Origin: Spirulina sp034932185
GTDB taxonomy: Bacteria > Cyanobacteriota > Cyanobacteriia > Cyanobacteriales > Spirulinaceae
Direction of reading: 5' to 3'
Length of the DNA: 64,000 bases
Assembly (NCBI RefSeq): GCF_034932185.1
Contig: NZ_JAYGHW010000039.1
Coordinates: forward strand, 10,134-74,133
The translations under genes were made by a program, and so were the position numbers. The notes beneath the pieces are model-generated. The model ran no database searches, was not told the origin of the DNA, and saw only the letters and a list, made by a program, of their open reading frames with translations. Every line of letters starts with the position of its first letter. Positions within the stretch are counted from its first letter, which is position 1. Of the stretch, positions 9,082 to 17,594 are shown in pieces.

Positions 9082-9246
9082 TTAATTACAAAGACAAGAT
9101 TTACAATTTTCGCCGTTTTCATCGCAACATTGGCAATAGGGAGCCGATGCCACCGCTGTATTGAAGGGCGTTCGGCAATAGTTCACCCCAAAAACAGCCA
9201 TTAACAATAAAAAATTGCTCACCATTTTGAATTGAATCTTCATCAT
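9082..9246 (-). CDS. Small secreted Cys-rich protein (54 residues)
   Basis: A short reading frame beginning MMKIQFKMVSNFLLLMAVFG. The N-terminus has a basic start and a hydrophobic core as in a signal peptide, with AVASA as a plausible cleavage region. The last 18 residues (APYCQCCDENGENCKSCLCN contains them) carry six cysteines, in a pattern that suggests metal binding or disulfides; a seventh is at residue 24. I do not recognise a family. Its stop is 4 bases from the end of the MITE-like element. The first ATG is at 9246 and a second follows immediately. The absence of a homology search keeps confidence moderate. Confidence 0.5.
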   Translation of the reverse strand: MMKIQFKMVSNFLLLMAVFGVNYCRTPFNTAVASAPYCQCCDENGENCKSCLCN

Positions 9247-9342
9247 GCACCCAGACGATTGATTATCGTCTAAGATACTTTGTCCTCAACGTTTGGGGAT
9301 GGGGGGTGAGACAGGGGGATCCCCCCTGTTTCTACGGTATTT

Positions 9343-10614
9343 TTAGGCTAGGGAGAGGCGATTCTCCGATGGAGATGCAACACCAACGCTCCCTTTCACC
9401 CCCCAAACCTGGACAACACCGTCAAGATTGCCACTGACAATGGCATGATCATTGTGGGCAGCAATCAGGGCAACGACGGACTTTTTCGGCCCCAAGATCG
9501 TATGTTGAAGCTTCTTGGTACGAAAATCCCAAATATTAATCGCTCCATCCGCACTACCACTGATCATTGTTTTGCCATCCTGGCTAAAATGGACAGCATT
9601 CACCCCCTGAAGATGTCCAATAAAGCGGTGTTCTAGCCTTTGGGTTTTCAAATCCCACAAAATAATCGTTTTATCTGTACTACTACTGATTAAATAGGGT
9701 TGCTGGGGATGCCAAGCTAAACCCGTCACCATCTGTAAATGACCCTGTAAGGTAAACACGGGTTGGCCACTGGCCATTTCCCAGATGATCACCACGCCAT
9801 CGCCGCTACCGCTGGCCACAAAACGGCCATCGGGACTATGGGCTAGGGCTTGGATTACGCTCCGTTGACCTGTTAGGGTTTGTTGAACTTGGCCGGTGGT
9901 GAGATCCCAACAGGTTAAACTGCCATCTACGCCGCCACTGATCAGACTGGTTCCGCTGGGGCTGAGGGTGAGGGCTTTGACAAAACTGTGGGGGGTGGTG
10001 AGGATGCGTTGCAGTTGGGGACGGGTGAGATCCCAGAGTTTGATGGTGCGATCCATGCTGCCACTGATCAGGATTTTACCATCGGAGCTAAGGGCGATCG
10101 CCGATACCCAATCAGAATGTCCTAAAAGCGTATGGCGCAATTCCCCCCCCGGTAAATCCCACAGCTTAATCGTTTTATCTAAACTGCTACTGATCAGGGT
10201 GTGGCCGTCGGGACTGAGGGCGAGGGCGGTAATCGGTTGGGGATGGGCGGGAATGGTGAGGAGGGGACTGAACAGGGGCCAGGGATTGAACGATCGCAGG
10301 GCATAGAGGGTTTTGACAAAGTTGCGATCGCGCTCTAGGGTATCGTGAATCGTTGCCGCCCAGCGTTGCAACAGTTGGTAGGCTGTCCATTGCACCAGGG
10401 GATGATGATCCGATAACCCCTGCACCACCAAGGCTAACCCCTCCTCGCCATAGTTCATCGCTTCGGTGAGGGCGGCACGCCGGATCACTTCCTGGGGACT
10501 ACAGAGGCGCGTTTTCACCCCAGCTAATCCCCCCAACACTAACCCTGCTGGGGGGAGGCTATGGCCCCCTAAAACCAGATCATGATGTTCAGGTTGATGG
10601 TGGGATTGATTCAT
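9343..10614 (-). CDS. WD40 repeat protein with HEAT-like N-terminus
   Basis: A 423-residue protein whose C-terminal 290 or so residues make seven WD40 blades, most ending in WDL or a close variant (IKLWDL, LTCWDL, IILWDL, INIWDF, VQVWGV). That is enough for one closed beta-propeller used as a protein-binding platform. Residues about 25-110 form a helical region (IRRAALTEAMNYGEEGLALV, then HHPLVQWTAYQLLQRWAA) that looks like HEAT repeats. No enzyme domain or signal peptide is present. I start at the ATG at 10614 (MNQSHHQPEHHD); the frame upstream is a low-complexity Pro/Ser stretch encoded by a short tandem repeat. The binding partner is unknown. Confidence 0.85.
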   Translation of the reverse strand: MNQSHHQPEHHDLVLGGHSLPPAGLVLGGLAGVKTRLCSPQEVIRRAALTEAMNYGEEGLALVVQGLSDHHPLVQWTAYQLLQRWAATIHDTLERDRNFVKTLYALRSFNPWPLFSPLLTIPAHPQPITALALSPDGHTLISSSLDKTIKLWDLPGGELRHTLLGHSDWVSAIALSSDGKILISGSMDRTIKLWDLTRPQLQRILTTPHSFVKALTLSPSGTSLISGGVDGSLTCWDLTTGQVQQTLTGQRSVIQALAHSPDGRFVASGSGDGVVIIWEMASGQPVFTLQGHLQMVTGLAWHPQQPYLISSSTDKTIILWDLKTQRLEHRFIGHLQGVNAVHFSQDGKTMISGSADGAINIWDFRTKKLQHTILGPKKSVVALIAAHNDHAIVSGNLDGVVQVWGVKGSVGVASPSENRLSLA

Positions 10615-10625
10615 GACGGGGCTGA

Positions 10626-10665
10626 TGGAGTGGGAAGTGGGGAGTGGGAAGTGGGAAGTGGGGAA
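10626..10665. repeat. GTGGGAAGT short tandem repeat
   Basis: Degenerate tandem copies of GTGGGAAGT/GTGGGGAGT lie immediately upstream of the WD40 gene start. A related tract lies upstream of maf (13345-13394) and upstream of the gene starting at 49257. Confidence 0.75.
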
Positions 10666-10822
10666 GTTTGGGTAACTTAAGGCTGGGGGACTGGGGTTTG
10701 ATTTATCTTCACACACCTTGCGGCGGGCTGTGTAGGGTTGGCGTTAATCTCGTGAGACTGCAACAATTTTGGCCCTGGGGCCGTCACCATCGGCCTGTGG
10801 TGATTGATTTTGGAATTTTGCT

Positions 10823-12658
10823 ATGAAATTGGCTTGGTCGGCATTGTTAATTCCCCTCGGTGTGATTTGCGCTGATCCGGCGATCGCCGAAATCCTGATC
10901 ACCCCCCAGGAAGATCCTTCGGAAATCACCACTTTGGCCTTGGGGACACCGACGGCATTACCCCCGACGGTGTTTGCGGTGGGGGAACCTTTACCCAGCG
11001 CCCCGGAACCCATAGAGGTGACTCAATCCCTTGAGACTGATTCCATCGGGATTGATCCCGATGATGCCCTAGGGACTCCTCCCCTTGCCTTGGAGCTTGA
11101 GCCTGTGGCCCCTGCACCCTTGATCGCCCGTGAGCCGGATCTCGTCGTTGATAGCGAGCCAGAACCCCCCGCTCCCACCGTTGCCGAAGAAACAGAAACT
11201 GATCCCGAAACACTCAATTTCCCCGATAAAGCCCCCTCTGGTTTTGGTGAAATGGGCTTTGGTCGGCTCCAGTTTACCCCGGAACAGGCGGCGCGAAATG
11301 CGTTGTTAATCCAGGGCGATCGCGCCCTTCTCGATGGCGATACCCTCACCGCCATCAGCTTGTATCAGGAAGCGAAAACCCCCTTTGCACTAGAACAGGA
11401 AGGGTCAGCCCTACCCCCCGCCCCTCTTTATGATCCGGCAGGCTTGGCCCCCAATGCAGCGGTCTTTTGGCGACATCATCAGGAAGGGGTGGCCAGCAAT
11501 CTCAACAGTAAAATTTTCGGGCCGCTGGATATGCTGATCGAAACCCAGCCGGAATTTATCCCTGCCTATCTCAGCTATGCCGAGCAACTCCAAACCCGCA
11601 ACCAAAACGAAAAAGCACTGGAGATTCTCACCCAAGCCGTCAGTCGCTACCCCAATCAACCGGATTTAATCACCACCACCATTGCGGCCCAAAGTGAAGC
11701 CAATCAATGGCTAGAGGCTTCCCTCTTGGCGCGACAGTTTGCCCTGTTAAACCCGGAACATCCCGAAGCCGCCGCTTTCAACGTTCAGGCTGATGAACTG
11801 TTTGAGCGCTATGAACGCCGGTTGCGGGGGCAAATTCGGGGGAATGCGATCGCCAATATCCTCACCGGCATTGCGGGGTTTGCCCTGTTCGGCAATATTT
11901 TCGGCCCCATCTCAGCGGTGGAAACGACGATCATGATGTTGGAGGGGGAAGAGCGGATCGGGACGCGCATTGCGGATCGGGTGAAAGAAGCTGCGCCCAT
12001 GGTAGAAGATGCAATGCTGCTGAGTTATGTGGATGAAATGGGGCAGCGGTTAGCCCGTACCACCGGCCGGGATGAGTTTACCTATGAATTCAATATCATC
12101 ATGGATGATAGTTTGAATGCCTTTGCTCTACCGGGGGGCAAAATTTTCATTAATGCGGGGGCGATTGTGGAAACCAATTCTGAGGCGGAATTAGCGGGGT
12201 TAATTGCCCATGAAATTGCCCATTCTGCCCTTTCCCACGGCTTCCAATTGGTGACGCGGGGGCAGTTCACCGCTAACTTAGCCCAGTATGTCCCCTTTGG
12301 CGGTTTGGCGACGAATTTATTGGTGTTTAGTTATAGTCGGGGCATGGAGCGGGAAGCCGATCGCTTTGGAACACGGATGCTGGCCACCAATGGTTATGCG
12401 GCGGATGGGGTGCGCAATTTAATGCAAACATTGGCGGATCAGAAAAAGCGCAGCGGCCCCCCGGCTTGGCTTTCAACGCACCCGGATACGAGCGATCGCG
12501 TTCAATATTTAGAGGGCTATATCCTTGAAAATGGCTTTAACCGCTACAACTTTGAAGGGGTGGAACGTCATACGCGAATGCGGGAAAGGGCGCAGGAGTT
12601 AATTAACATCTATCGCCGCAGTGCGGATTATCAAGAACGCCGCCGTCGTCGTCTTTAA
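10823..12658 (+). CDS. M48-family metalloprotease with TPR-like region, exported
   Basis: A 611-residue zinc protease related to the BepA/YfgC type that acts on outer-membrane proteins. The N-terminal signal peptide is MKLAWSALLIPLGVICADPA. A long acidic Pro/Glu-rich linker follows (to about residue 150), then a helical TPR-like section (about 155-330) with EKALEILTQAVSRYPNQPDL. The peptidase domain has the zinc motif HEIAHSALSHGF and the downstream third-ligand region READRFGTRML, so it looks catalytically intact. A final STHPDTSDRVQYLEG is typical of M48 ends. A periplasmic location is inferred. The gene is followed at once by a palindromic repeat. Confidence 0.9.
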   Translation: MKLAWSALLIPLGVICADPAIAEILITPQEDPSEITTLALGTPTALPPTVFAVGEPLPSAPEPIEVTQSLETDSIGIDPDDALGTPPLALELEPVAPAPLIAREPDLVVDSEPEPPAPTVAEETETDPETLNFPDKAPSGFGEMGFGRLQFTPEQAARNALLIQGDRALLDGDTLTAISLYQEAKTPFALEQEGSALPPAPLYDPAGLAPNAAVFWRHHQEGVASNLNSKIFGPLDMLIETQPEFIPAYLSYAEQLQTRNQNEKALEILTQAVSRYPNQPDLITTTIAAQSEANQWLEASLLARQFALLNPEHPEAAAFNVQADELFERYERRLRGQIRGNAIANILTGIAGFALFGNIFGPISAVETTIMMLEGEERIGTRIADRVKEAAPMVEDAMLLSYVDEMGQRLARTTGRDEFTYEFNIIMDDSLNAFALPGGKIFINAGAIVETNSEAELAGLIAHEIAHSALSHGFQLVTRGQFTANLAQYVPFGGLATNLLVFSYSRGMEREADRFGTRMLATNGYAADGVRNLMQTLADQKKRSGPPAWLSTHPDTSDRVQYLEGYILENGFNRYNFEGVERHTRMRERAQELINIYRRSADYQERRRRRL

Positions 12659-12670
12659 GGGGATTTTGCC

Positions 12671-12712
12671 CCCTCACCCTAAATCCCTCTCCCAGGGAGG
12701 GAGAGGGACTTT
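12671..12712. repeat. CCCTCACCC/CCCTCTCCC palindromic repeat, copy 2
   Basis: CCCTCACCCTAAATCCCTCT (12671-12690) is followed by a CCC...GGG turn and GGAGAGGGACTTT. It lies 12 bases after the protease stop codon and may act as a terminator. Confidence 0.85.
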
Positions 12713-12746
12713 AAACAAGATTCCCCTTCAGAAAAATTTTTCGCCC

Positions 12747-13343
12747 CTACGGGTTTTGATGTTGCCAAAATTCAACAATGCTATGACCCAATTCGTTGAG
12801 CATTTCATGGAGCAGAGGCAAACTTAAACCAATCACATTACTATGGCAGCCTTCTAACCTTTCCACAAATAGCCCCCCCTGGCCATCGATGGCAAAACAA
12901 CCGGCACAATTCATCGGCTCCCCGGTATCCACATAGGCTTCAATAATTTGATCACTAATCGGGGCAAACTTCACCCCCGTGATCCCACAACGGATCACGG
13001 ATTTACCCGTTGCGGTATCAAAGAGGGCATGGCCGGTATAAAGCTGGCCCACTTGGCCGCGCATTTGTTGCCAACGGGCGATCGCCTCTTCCCGATTGGC
13101 CGGTTTGCCATGGATTTCTCCCCCCAAGGCCAGCACTGAATCACAGCCCAACACCAAGGCCTGGGGATAACGGGGAAGCACCTGCTCCGCCTTACAGCGG
13201 GCCAAGGTATTCACCAACGCCACCGGGTCGTTCAATGGCACCAAAGATTCATCAAAACCACTCTTAACGGCGATCGCCTCAATCCCCGCCTGAGCTAACA
13301 ATTGTTTCCGAGCTATCGAAGCCGAAGCCAAAATAAAATCCAT
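12747..13343 (-). CDS. maf: Maf-family nucleotide pyrophosphatase
   Basis: A cytoplasmic house-cleaning enzyme of 198 residues that hydrolyses non-canonical or dTTP/UTP-type nucleoside triphosphates. Typical elements are the N-terminal ILASASIARKQLLAQAG (usual form LASxSPRR, here with IARK), SGFDESLVP, LVLGCDSVLAL, the region NREEAIARWQQMRGQVGQLYTGHAL cut here into recognisable parts, and a C-terminal CFAIDGQGGLFVERLEGCHS. The Pro-Arg to Ile-Ala change in the first motif is a mild departure. The ATG at 13343 is preceded directly by a purine-rich tandem repeat that may supply the ribosome binding site. It lies downstream of the S4 gene start on the same strand. Confidence 0.88.
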   Translation of the reverse strand: MDFILASASIARKQLLAQAGIEAIAVKSGFDESLVPLNDPVALVNTLARCKAEQVLPRYPQALVLGCDSVLALGGEIHGKPANREEAIARWQQMRGQVGQLYTGHALFDTATGKSVIRCGITGVKFAPISDQIIEAYVDTGEPMNCAGCFAIDGQGGLFVERLEGCHSNVIGLSLPLLHEMLNELGHSIVEFWQHQNP

Positions 13344-13344
13344 C

Positions 13345-13394
13345 TTCCTACTTCCTACTTCCTACTTTCTACTTCTTACTTCTTACTTCCTACT
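13345..13394 (-). repeat. Short tandem repeat AGTAGGA directly upstream of maf
   Basis: On the minus strand the tract reads as repeats of AGTAGGA/AGTAAGA/AGTAGAA running up to the maf start codon. The copies next to the ATG provide GGAAG at ribosome-binding distance. Confidence 0.75.
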
Positions 13395-13396
13395 TT

Positions 13397-13603
13397 CTAC
13401 TCCCCCAACTCCACCCCATAGGTGCGCCCCGCAAACGTAACGCGATCGCCCGTCACCAACTTTTTCCCCCTGCGTGTTTCCACCTCCCCATTCACCAACA
13501 CCTCCCCATTTTGAATGATCAGCTTGGCCTCGCCGCCGGTTTGGGTGATGCCTTGCCATTTGAGGAATTGATCGAGCTTAATGGTGGGGACGGGGGGGGT
13601 CAT
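13397..13603 (-). CDS. S4-domain RNA-binding protein (YaaA/RlbA type)
   Basis: A 68-residue single S4 domain. It has KLDQFLKWQGITQTGGEAK, then QNGEVLVNGEVETRRGKKL, and ends GDRVTFAGRTYGVEL. This is the pattern of small S4 proteins that bind structured RNA, often ribosome-associated. I use the ATG at 13603 (MTPPVPTIKLDQ), since the longer frame adds residues not seen in the family. The stop lies just beyond the tandem repeat upstream of maf, so the two genes may be co-transcribed. No catalytic domain is present. Confidence 0.82.
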   Translation of the reverse strand: MTPPVPTIKLDQFLKWQGITQTGGEAKLIIQNGEVLVNGEVETRRGKKLVTGDRVTFAGRTYGVELGE

Positions 13604-13651
13604 GGGCGATCGCCAAACATTCAAAAACATTCCCCATTGTGCCATAGGGGA

Positions 13652-14434
13652 TCAACGCAAGGGCCACCAAGCCACCTTATCCCGCGTTGCGCTGTAAACT
13701 TCCTTTAAGCCGTTGGGATTCACCACATACACCCCATCCTCACTGGTGGCATTTTTCGGCGGTTTCGCCAAATAACCCTGTTGCAATAATCCCTTAAGCA
13801 CCTGCTCCACGGTGCGGGGGTTGAGTTGGCAGGCGCGGGCGATCACATCAATGGGCAGGTCGAAATGATAGAGGCCGTCCCCTTGGGGTTGGTTGCCCAG
13901 TTCCCGCTCTTGGTAGATTAGGCCCCGCAAGAGGGCGGCGACGGCTTGGGGGGGGTAGGTGCTGCAATTGAGCAGATGGTATTGAAATTTGGTGCGTAAT
14001 TCAAATAGAAACTGATAGCGATCGCGCCAGGCCGCATCCTCCTGATAGAGAGCTTCTAGGGCCGCCAAGGGCAATTTGACAACTTGGGTGGTTTTATAGG
14101 CTTCCACCAAACTCGGAAAGGCCCGTGCTGCTTGGCCATGGCCTAACAGGAGGTTCCGCATCCCAAAACAGCTACCGGGATAAGTGAGGGCCACAATGCG
14201 ATCAAGGGGCGCACTGCGGGCAATGACCAGGCCCTCATTAAGGATGACGTAGAGGGCATCTAGATATTCATCGGGGAGAAAGGCGGTATAGACGGGGCGG
14301 TTGGAAAAGAGGGTTTCCAAGGTGAGGGAATCCGGCGGGAAATAACGGGCTAGGGTATCGACGGCCATGCCCCGAAAGAGAAAGGTTTGTTCACAGAGGG
14401 CGGTGAGGAGATTGGGGGGGGGAGTTTTCGGCAT
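13652..14434 (-). CDS. cysR: CysR-like Crp/Fnr-family transcription regulator
   Basis: A 260-residue regulator with an N-terminal cyclic-nucleotide-binding-like beta roll (about 15-140) and a C-terminal winged helix (PIDVIARACQLNPRTVEQVLKG begins it, about 190). It is divergent from the sulfate permease genes, as expected for CysR, the Crp-family regulator described in the sulfur-regulated permease cluster of Synechococcus elongatus. The role in activating sulfate uptake under sulfur limitation is inferred from family and position. The start at ATG 14434 is chosen because GGAGGA lies 6 bases upstream. No cAMP-binding RxSL motif is obvious, so the ligand is unclear. Confidence 0.75.
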   Translation of the reverse strand: MPKTPPPNLLTALCEQTFLFRGMAVDTLARYFPPDSLTLETLFSNRPVYTAFLPDEYLDALYVILNEGLVIARSAPLDRIVALTYPGSCFGMRNLLLGHGQAARAFPSLVEAYKTTQVVKLPLAALEALYQEDAAWRDRYQFLFELRTKFQYHLLNCSTYPPQAVAALLRGLIYQERELGNQPQGDGLYHFDLPIDVIARACQLNPRTVEQVLKGLLQQGYLAKPPKNATSEDGVYVVNPNGLKEVYSATRDKVAWWPLR

Positions 14435-14510
14435 GGGGATTCCTCCAGGGGCGATCGCTCTTTCCATGATCCCACAGCCGTCCAGAGGGTCGAAAAAAAT
14501 TAAATTCGAT

Positions 14511-14556
14511 TTGTATTTACATTTAGTCTGTATTCAAATACAATCAGAATACAGAC
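14511..14556. promoter_or_regulatory. Overlapping inverted repeats in the cysR-sbpA intergenic region
   Basis: Two interleaved dyads: TTGTATTT (14511-14518) with AAATACAA (14536-14543), and GTCTGTATTC (14526-14535) with GAATACAGAC (14547-14556), the latter 10 perfect bases with an 11-base spacer. A short palindrome GTATTCAAATAC (14530-14541) lies within. They sit 24 bases before the sbpA start and are candidate operators for the divergent CysR-like regulator. Confidence 0.6.
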
Positions 14557-14579
14557 CCAAAGAATTCAGGATTTCAGCC

Positions 14580-15650
14580 ATGACTATGATCCGCCGCCGT
14601 TCCCTTGCCCTCGGTTTTGCCGCCCTCTGCCTGAGTGCGATCGCCGCCTGCGCCTCCACATCCACCCCCCCCACATCCAACGCCAGCGATAGCGACAGCG
14701 CCACCCCCGAAACCGTCGAATTAACCCTCGTTTCCTACGCCGTCACCGAGGGAGCCTACCAAAACATCATTCCCAAGTTCGCTGAATACTGGAAAGAAAA
14801 AACGGGTCAAACGGTAATTTTTGACCAAAGCTACGGCGGTTCCGGCTCCCAAACCCGCGCCGTCATTGATGGCTTAGAAGCGGATGTGGTGGCGCTGGCG
14901 ATCGCCCTCGATACCCAAGAAATTGAAAAGGCCGGCCTGATCGAACCCGGTTGGGAAAAAGAAGTCCCCACGGGCGACGGCATCGTTCACCGCTCCGTTG
15001 CAGCCCTCGTCACCCGTGAAGGCGGCCCCACGGTGAAAGGTTGGGAAGATTTAGCCAAAGGCGATGTAGAAATCATCACCGCCAACCCCAAAACCTCCGG
15101 TGGCGCGAGATGGAATTACCTCGTTCTCTGGGGAGCCTTAACCGAATCTGGTCGCACGGATGCAGAAGCAGAAAAATTCGTCACCGATGTCTTCCGCCAT
15201 GTACCAATTTTGCCGAAAAATGCCCGTGAAGCCACGGATGTTTTCTATCAACAGCAACAAGGCGATGTATTAATTAACTATGAAAACGAGGTGATTTTAG
15301 CCGCCCAACAGGGCAAAGTTCAACCCTACGTTATCCCCACAGATTACAATATTTCTATTGATAATCCTGTAGCTGTTGTTGATAAAAATGTCGATGCAAA
15401 AGGGACAAGAGAAGTAGCAGAAGCATTCGTTGAATTTTTATTCACACCGGCAGCCCAAGAGGAATTTGCTAAAGTGGGTTTCCGTCCCGTTGATCCCGAT
15501 GTTGCCGCTAAATATGCCTCGCAATTCCCTGAAATTGACAACCTGTTTACCGTTGATGATTTAGGGGGCTGGGCAGCAATTCAAGCCAAGTTCTTCGATG
15601 ATGGCGCAGCTTTTGATAAAATGCTTGCCAAAATTGGCCAGGGTCAATAA
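14580..15650 (+). CDS. sbpA: Sulfate-binding lipoprotein of the ABC transporter
   Basis: Captures sulfate (and probably thiosulfate) in the periplasm for CysTWA. It is a 356-residue protein. The signal peptide has a twin-basic start, RRRSLALGFAALCLSAIAAC, with a lipobox cysteine (AIAAC), so the mature protein is likely a lipoprotein. The solute-binding fold shows VIFDQSYGGSGSQTRAVIDG, TANPKTSGGARWNYLVLWGA and NYENEVILAAQQGK, which match SbpA/CysP. The start is the ATG at 14580, directly after the operator-like repeats; a longer open frame upstream overlaps cysR and is not used. It leads the operon, with cysT 172 bases downstream. Confidence 0.95.
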   Translation: MTMIRRRSLALGFAALCLSAIAACASTSTPPTSNASDSDSATPETVELTLVSYAVTEGAYQNIIPKFAEYWKEKTGQTVIFDQSYGGSGSQTRAVIDGLEADVVALAIALDTQEIEKAGLIEPGWEKEVPTGDGIVHRSVAALVTREGGPTVKGWEDLAKGDVEIITANPKTSGGARWNYLVLWGALTESGRTDAEAEKFVTDVFRHVPILPKNAREATDVFYQQQQGDVLINYENEVILAAQQGKVQPYVIPTDYNISIDNPVAVVDKNVDAKGTREVAEAFVEFLFTPAAQEEFAKVGFRPVDPDVAAKYASQFPEIDNLFTVDDLGGWAAIQAKFFDDGAAFDKMLAKIGQGQ

Positions 15651-15660
15651 GTTTTGAATG

Positions 15661-15797
15661 AGAAACCGGGTTGTTGAAGGTTTTAGACTAACGGCTAAAT
15701 TCTTACCAAAAACCCGGTTTCTAAGCTGAAATCAGAAACCGGGTTTTTAATCAAACTTAATCCAACAAGCTAATGTCTCTCGCAACCCGGTTTCTTA
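15661..15797. repeat. AGAAACCGGGTT inverted repeats between sbpA and cysT
   Basis: Two successive inverted pairs: AGAAACCGGGTT (15661) with AACCCGGTTTCTAAG (15711), and AGAAACCGGGTTTTT (15734) with AACCCGGTTTCTTAG (15784). Related copies are at 26852-26914 and about 63797. Within an operon such hairpins could attenuate transcription or stabilise the sbpA message. Confidence 0.8.
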
Positions 15798-15822
15798 GCT
15801 CACTTATCAATTTTTACTCACC

Positions 15823-16677
15823 ATGAACGCTTTTCTAACCCCCCCCAAATGGCCCTCCATCCTCAGTCGGATCAGAGCGGGATTGTCTTTCCCCTGGGCC
15901 TTCACTTTTTTCTACCTGGGCATCATGCTTTTGCTGCCTGCGGCGGCGGTGTTTACAAAGGCGATCGCCCTTGGCCCCGCCGAATTTTGGCGCATCGCCA
16001 CCGCCCCCATGGCCCTTTCCGCCTATAACGTCACTTTCATCACTGCCTTTGCTGCTGCCGCCCTCAATGGCGTAATGGGAACCCTCATCGCTTGGGTATT
16101 AGTGCGTTATCAATTTCCTGGCCGCAAAATCGTCGATGCAGTGGTAGATTTACCCTTTGCCCTCCCGACCGCTGTCGCCGGTTTAGCCCTCGCCACCGTT
16201 TACAACGATAAAGGTTGGGTGGGACAATGGTTTGCACCCTTTGGCATTCGCATCGCCTTCACCCGCCTAGGGGTTTTTGTGGCAATGGTGTTTATTTCTT
16301 TACCCTTTATCATTCGTACCTTACAACCCGTTTTGCAAGAATTAGAACCGGAAGTGGAAGAGGCAGCCCGTTCCCTCGGTGCAACACCGCAGCAAATTTT
16401 TAGACGGGTGATTTTGCCCCCTTTAATACCTCCCATTCTCACCGGCGTAGCCCTCGGTTTTTCACGAGCAGTAGGGGAATATGGCTCGGTCGTGTTAATT
16501 TCTTCTAGCATTCCCTTTCGAGATTTAATCGCCCCAGTTTTAGTGTTTCAACGCTTAGAGCAATACGATTACGGTGGTGCAACGGTGATCGGAGCAGTGC
16601 TACTGGTGGTTTCCTTAGTTTTGTTATTCATGATCAACCAACTGCAACAATGGGGGCGACGTTATGCAATCCGCTAA
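15823..16677 (+). CDS. cysT: Sulfate ABC transporter permease CysT
   Basis: A 284-residue inner-membrane permease with about six hydrophobic helices. It forms the translocation channel with CysW. It shows the binding-protein-dependent permease signature in LEPEVEEAARSLGATPQQIF (the EAA loop contacting CysA) and the conserved DLPFALPTAVAGLALATVYN. The last 14 bases overlap cysW, consistent with translational coupling. The start at ATG 15823 gives normal length. Confidence 0.94.
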   Translation: MNAFLTPPKWPSILSRIRAGLSFPWAFTFFYLGIMLLLPAAAVFTKAIALGPAEFWRIATAPMALSAYNVTFITAFAAAALNGVMGTLIAWVLVRYQFPGRKIVDAVVDLPFALPTAVAGLALATVYNDKGWVGQWFAPFGIRIAFTRLGVFVAMVFISLPFIIRTLQPVLQELEPEVEEAARSLGATPQQIFRRVILPPLIPPILTGVALGFSRAVGEYGSVVLISSSIPFRDLIAPVLVFQRLEQYDYGGATVIGAVLLVVSLVLLFMINQLQQWGRRYAIR

Positions 16678-17494
16678 TTTTGGAAAATCACAAAAATGGC
16701 TATTAATTAGCATTGCTCTTGTTTACCTTGCTCTTGTCCTCGTAATTCCCGCTTTAGTGGTCTTTGTGGAAGCTTTTCGCGATGGCATTGGTGGTTTTTT
16801 CACCGCTTTGCAAAGTCGCAATTTTCAAAAAGCGATGGAATTAACGCTGATTGCCACGGCGATTACGATTCCCATTAATACATTATTTGGCCTCTGTGCC
16901 GCTTGGGTGATCGCCCGCAATCGTTTCCCTGGTCGCGCTCTGTTAATTAGCATCATTGATGTACCCTTTTCGATTTCGCCAGTGGTAGCGGGTTTGATGT
17001 TGGTGCTGCTTTATGGGGAGCGGATGGGTTGGTTGGGGCCATTGTTTGCAAGTATGGGGATTAAAATTATCTTTGCATTACCGGGGATTGTGTTAGCCAC
17101 CATTTTTGTAACGCTGCCCTTTGTAGCGCGGGAAGTGATCCCGGTGTTGGAAGATTTAGGGCCGGAGCCGGAGGAAGCGGCCCGCACGTTGGGGGCCAAT
17201 GATTGGCAAACGTTTTATCGGGTAATTTTGCCGAATATTCGCTGGGGTTTAATTTATGGTATTTTGCTCACCAATGCGCGGGCATTAGGGGAGTTTGGCG
17301 CGGTGGCAGTGGTCTCTGGGAGTATCCTAGGCCGCACTTCCACTTTACCGATTTTCGTTGAGCAATCCTATCAAAATTATCAATCGGTGGCGGCATTTAG
17401 TGCGGCGTTGGTTTTGGCAGGGTTTGGAGTGTTAATGTTAATTGGTAAGGCGATTTTAGAGAGCTATTACCTGAAAAAATCTCCATCCCATTAA
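16664..17494 (+). CDS. cysW: Sulfate ABC transporter permease CysW
   Basis: Second permease subunit, 276 residues, about six transmembrane helices. The EAA loop is LGPEPEEAARTLGANDWQTF, followed by LPNIRWGLIYGILLTNARAL. The paired motif DVPFSISPVVAGLMLVLLYG matches CysW. It overlaps cysT and is separated from cysA by a 100-base spacer carrying a palindromic repeat. Confidence 0.94.
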   Translation: MQSANFGKSQKWLLISIALVYLALVLVIPALVVFVEAFRDGIGGFFTALQSRNFQKAMELTLIATAITIPINTLFGLCAAWVIARNRFPGRALLISIIDVPFSISPVVAGLMLVLLYGERMGWLGPLFASMGIKIIFALPGIVLATIFVTLPFVAREVIPVLEDLGPEPEEAARTLGANDWQTFYRVILPNIRWGLIYGILLTNARALGEFGAVAVVSGSILGRTSTLPIFVEQSYQNYQSVAAFSAALVLAGFGVLMLIGKAILESYYLKKSPSH

Positions 17495-17495
17495 T

Positions 17496-17538
17496 CCCTC
17501 ACCCTAAATCCCTCTCCCAAGGAGGGAGAGGGACTTTG
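17496..17538. repeat. CCCTCACCC/CCCTCTCCC palindromic repeat inside the cys operon, copy 3
   Basis: Begins one base after the cysW stop codon: TCCCTCACCCTAAATCCCTC, a CCCAAGGAGGG turn and AGAGGGACTTT. Lying between cysW and cysA it could reduce read-through or stabilise the upstream mRNA. Confidence 0.85.
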
Positions 17539-17594
17539 AGAGTCCATCACGATTGCGATCAAAACGTAAACTTTCACTTTTTGCACGGAGCATT

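Noticed and set aside
14367..14579. Upstream extension of sbpA
   Set aside because: The frame is open but overlaps cysR antisense and lacks the lipoprotein signal; ATG 14580 fits the signal peptide.
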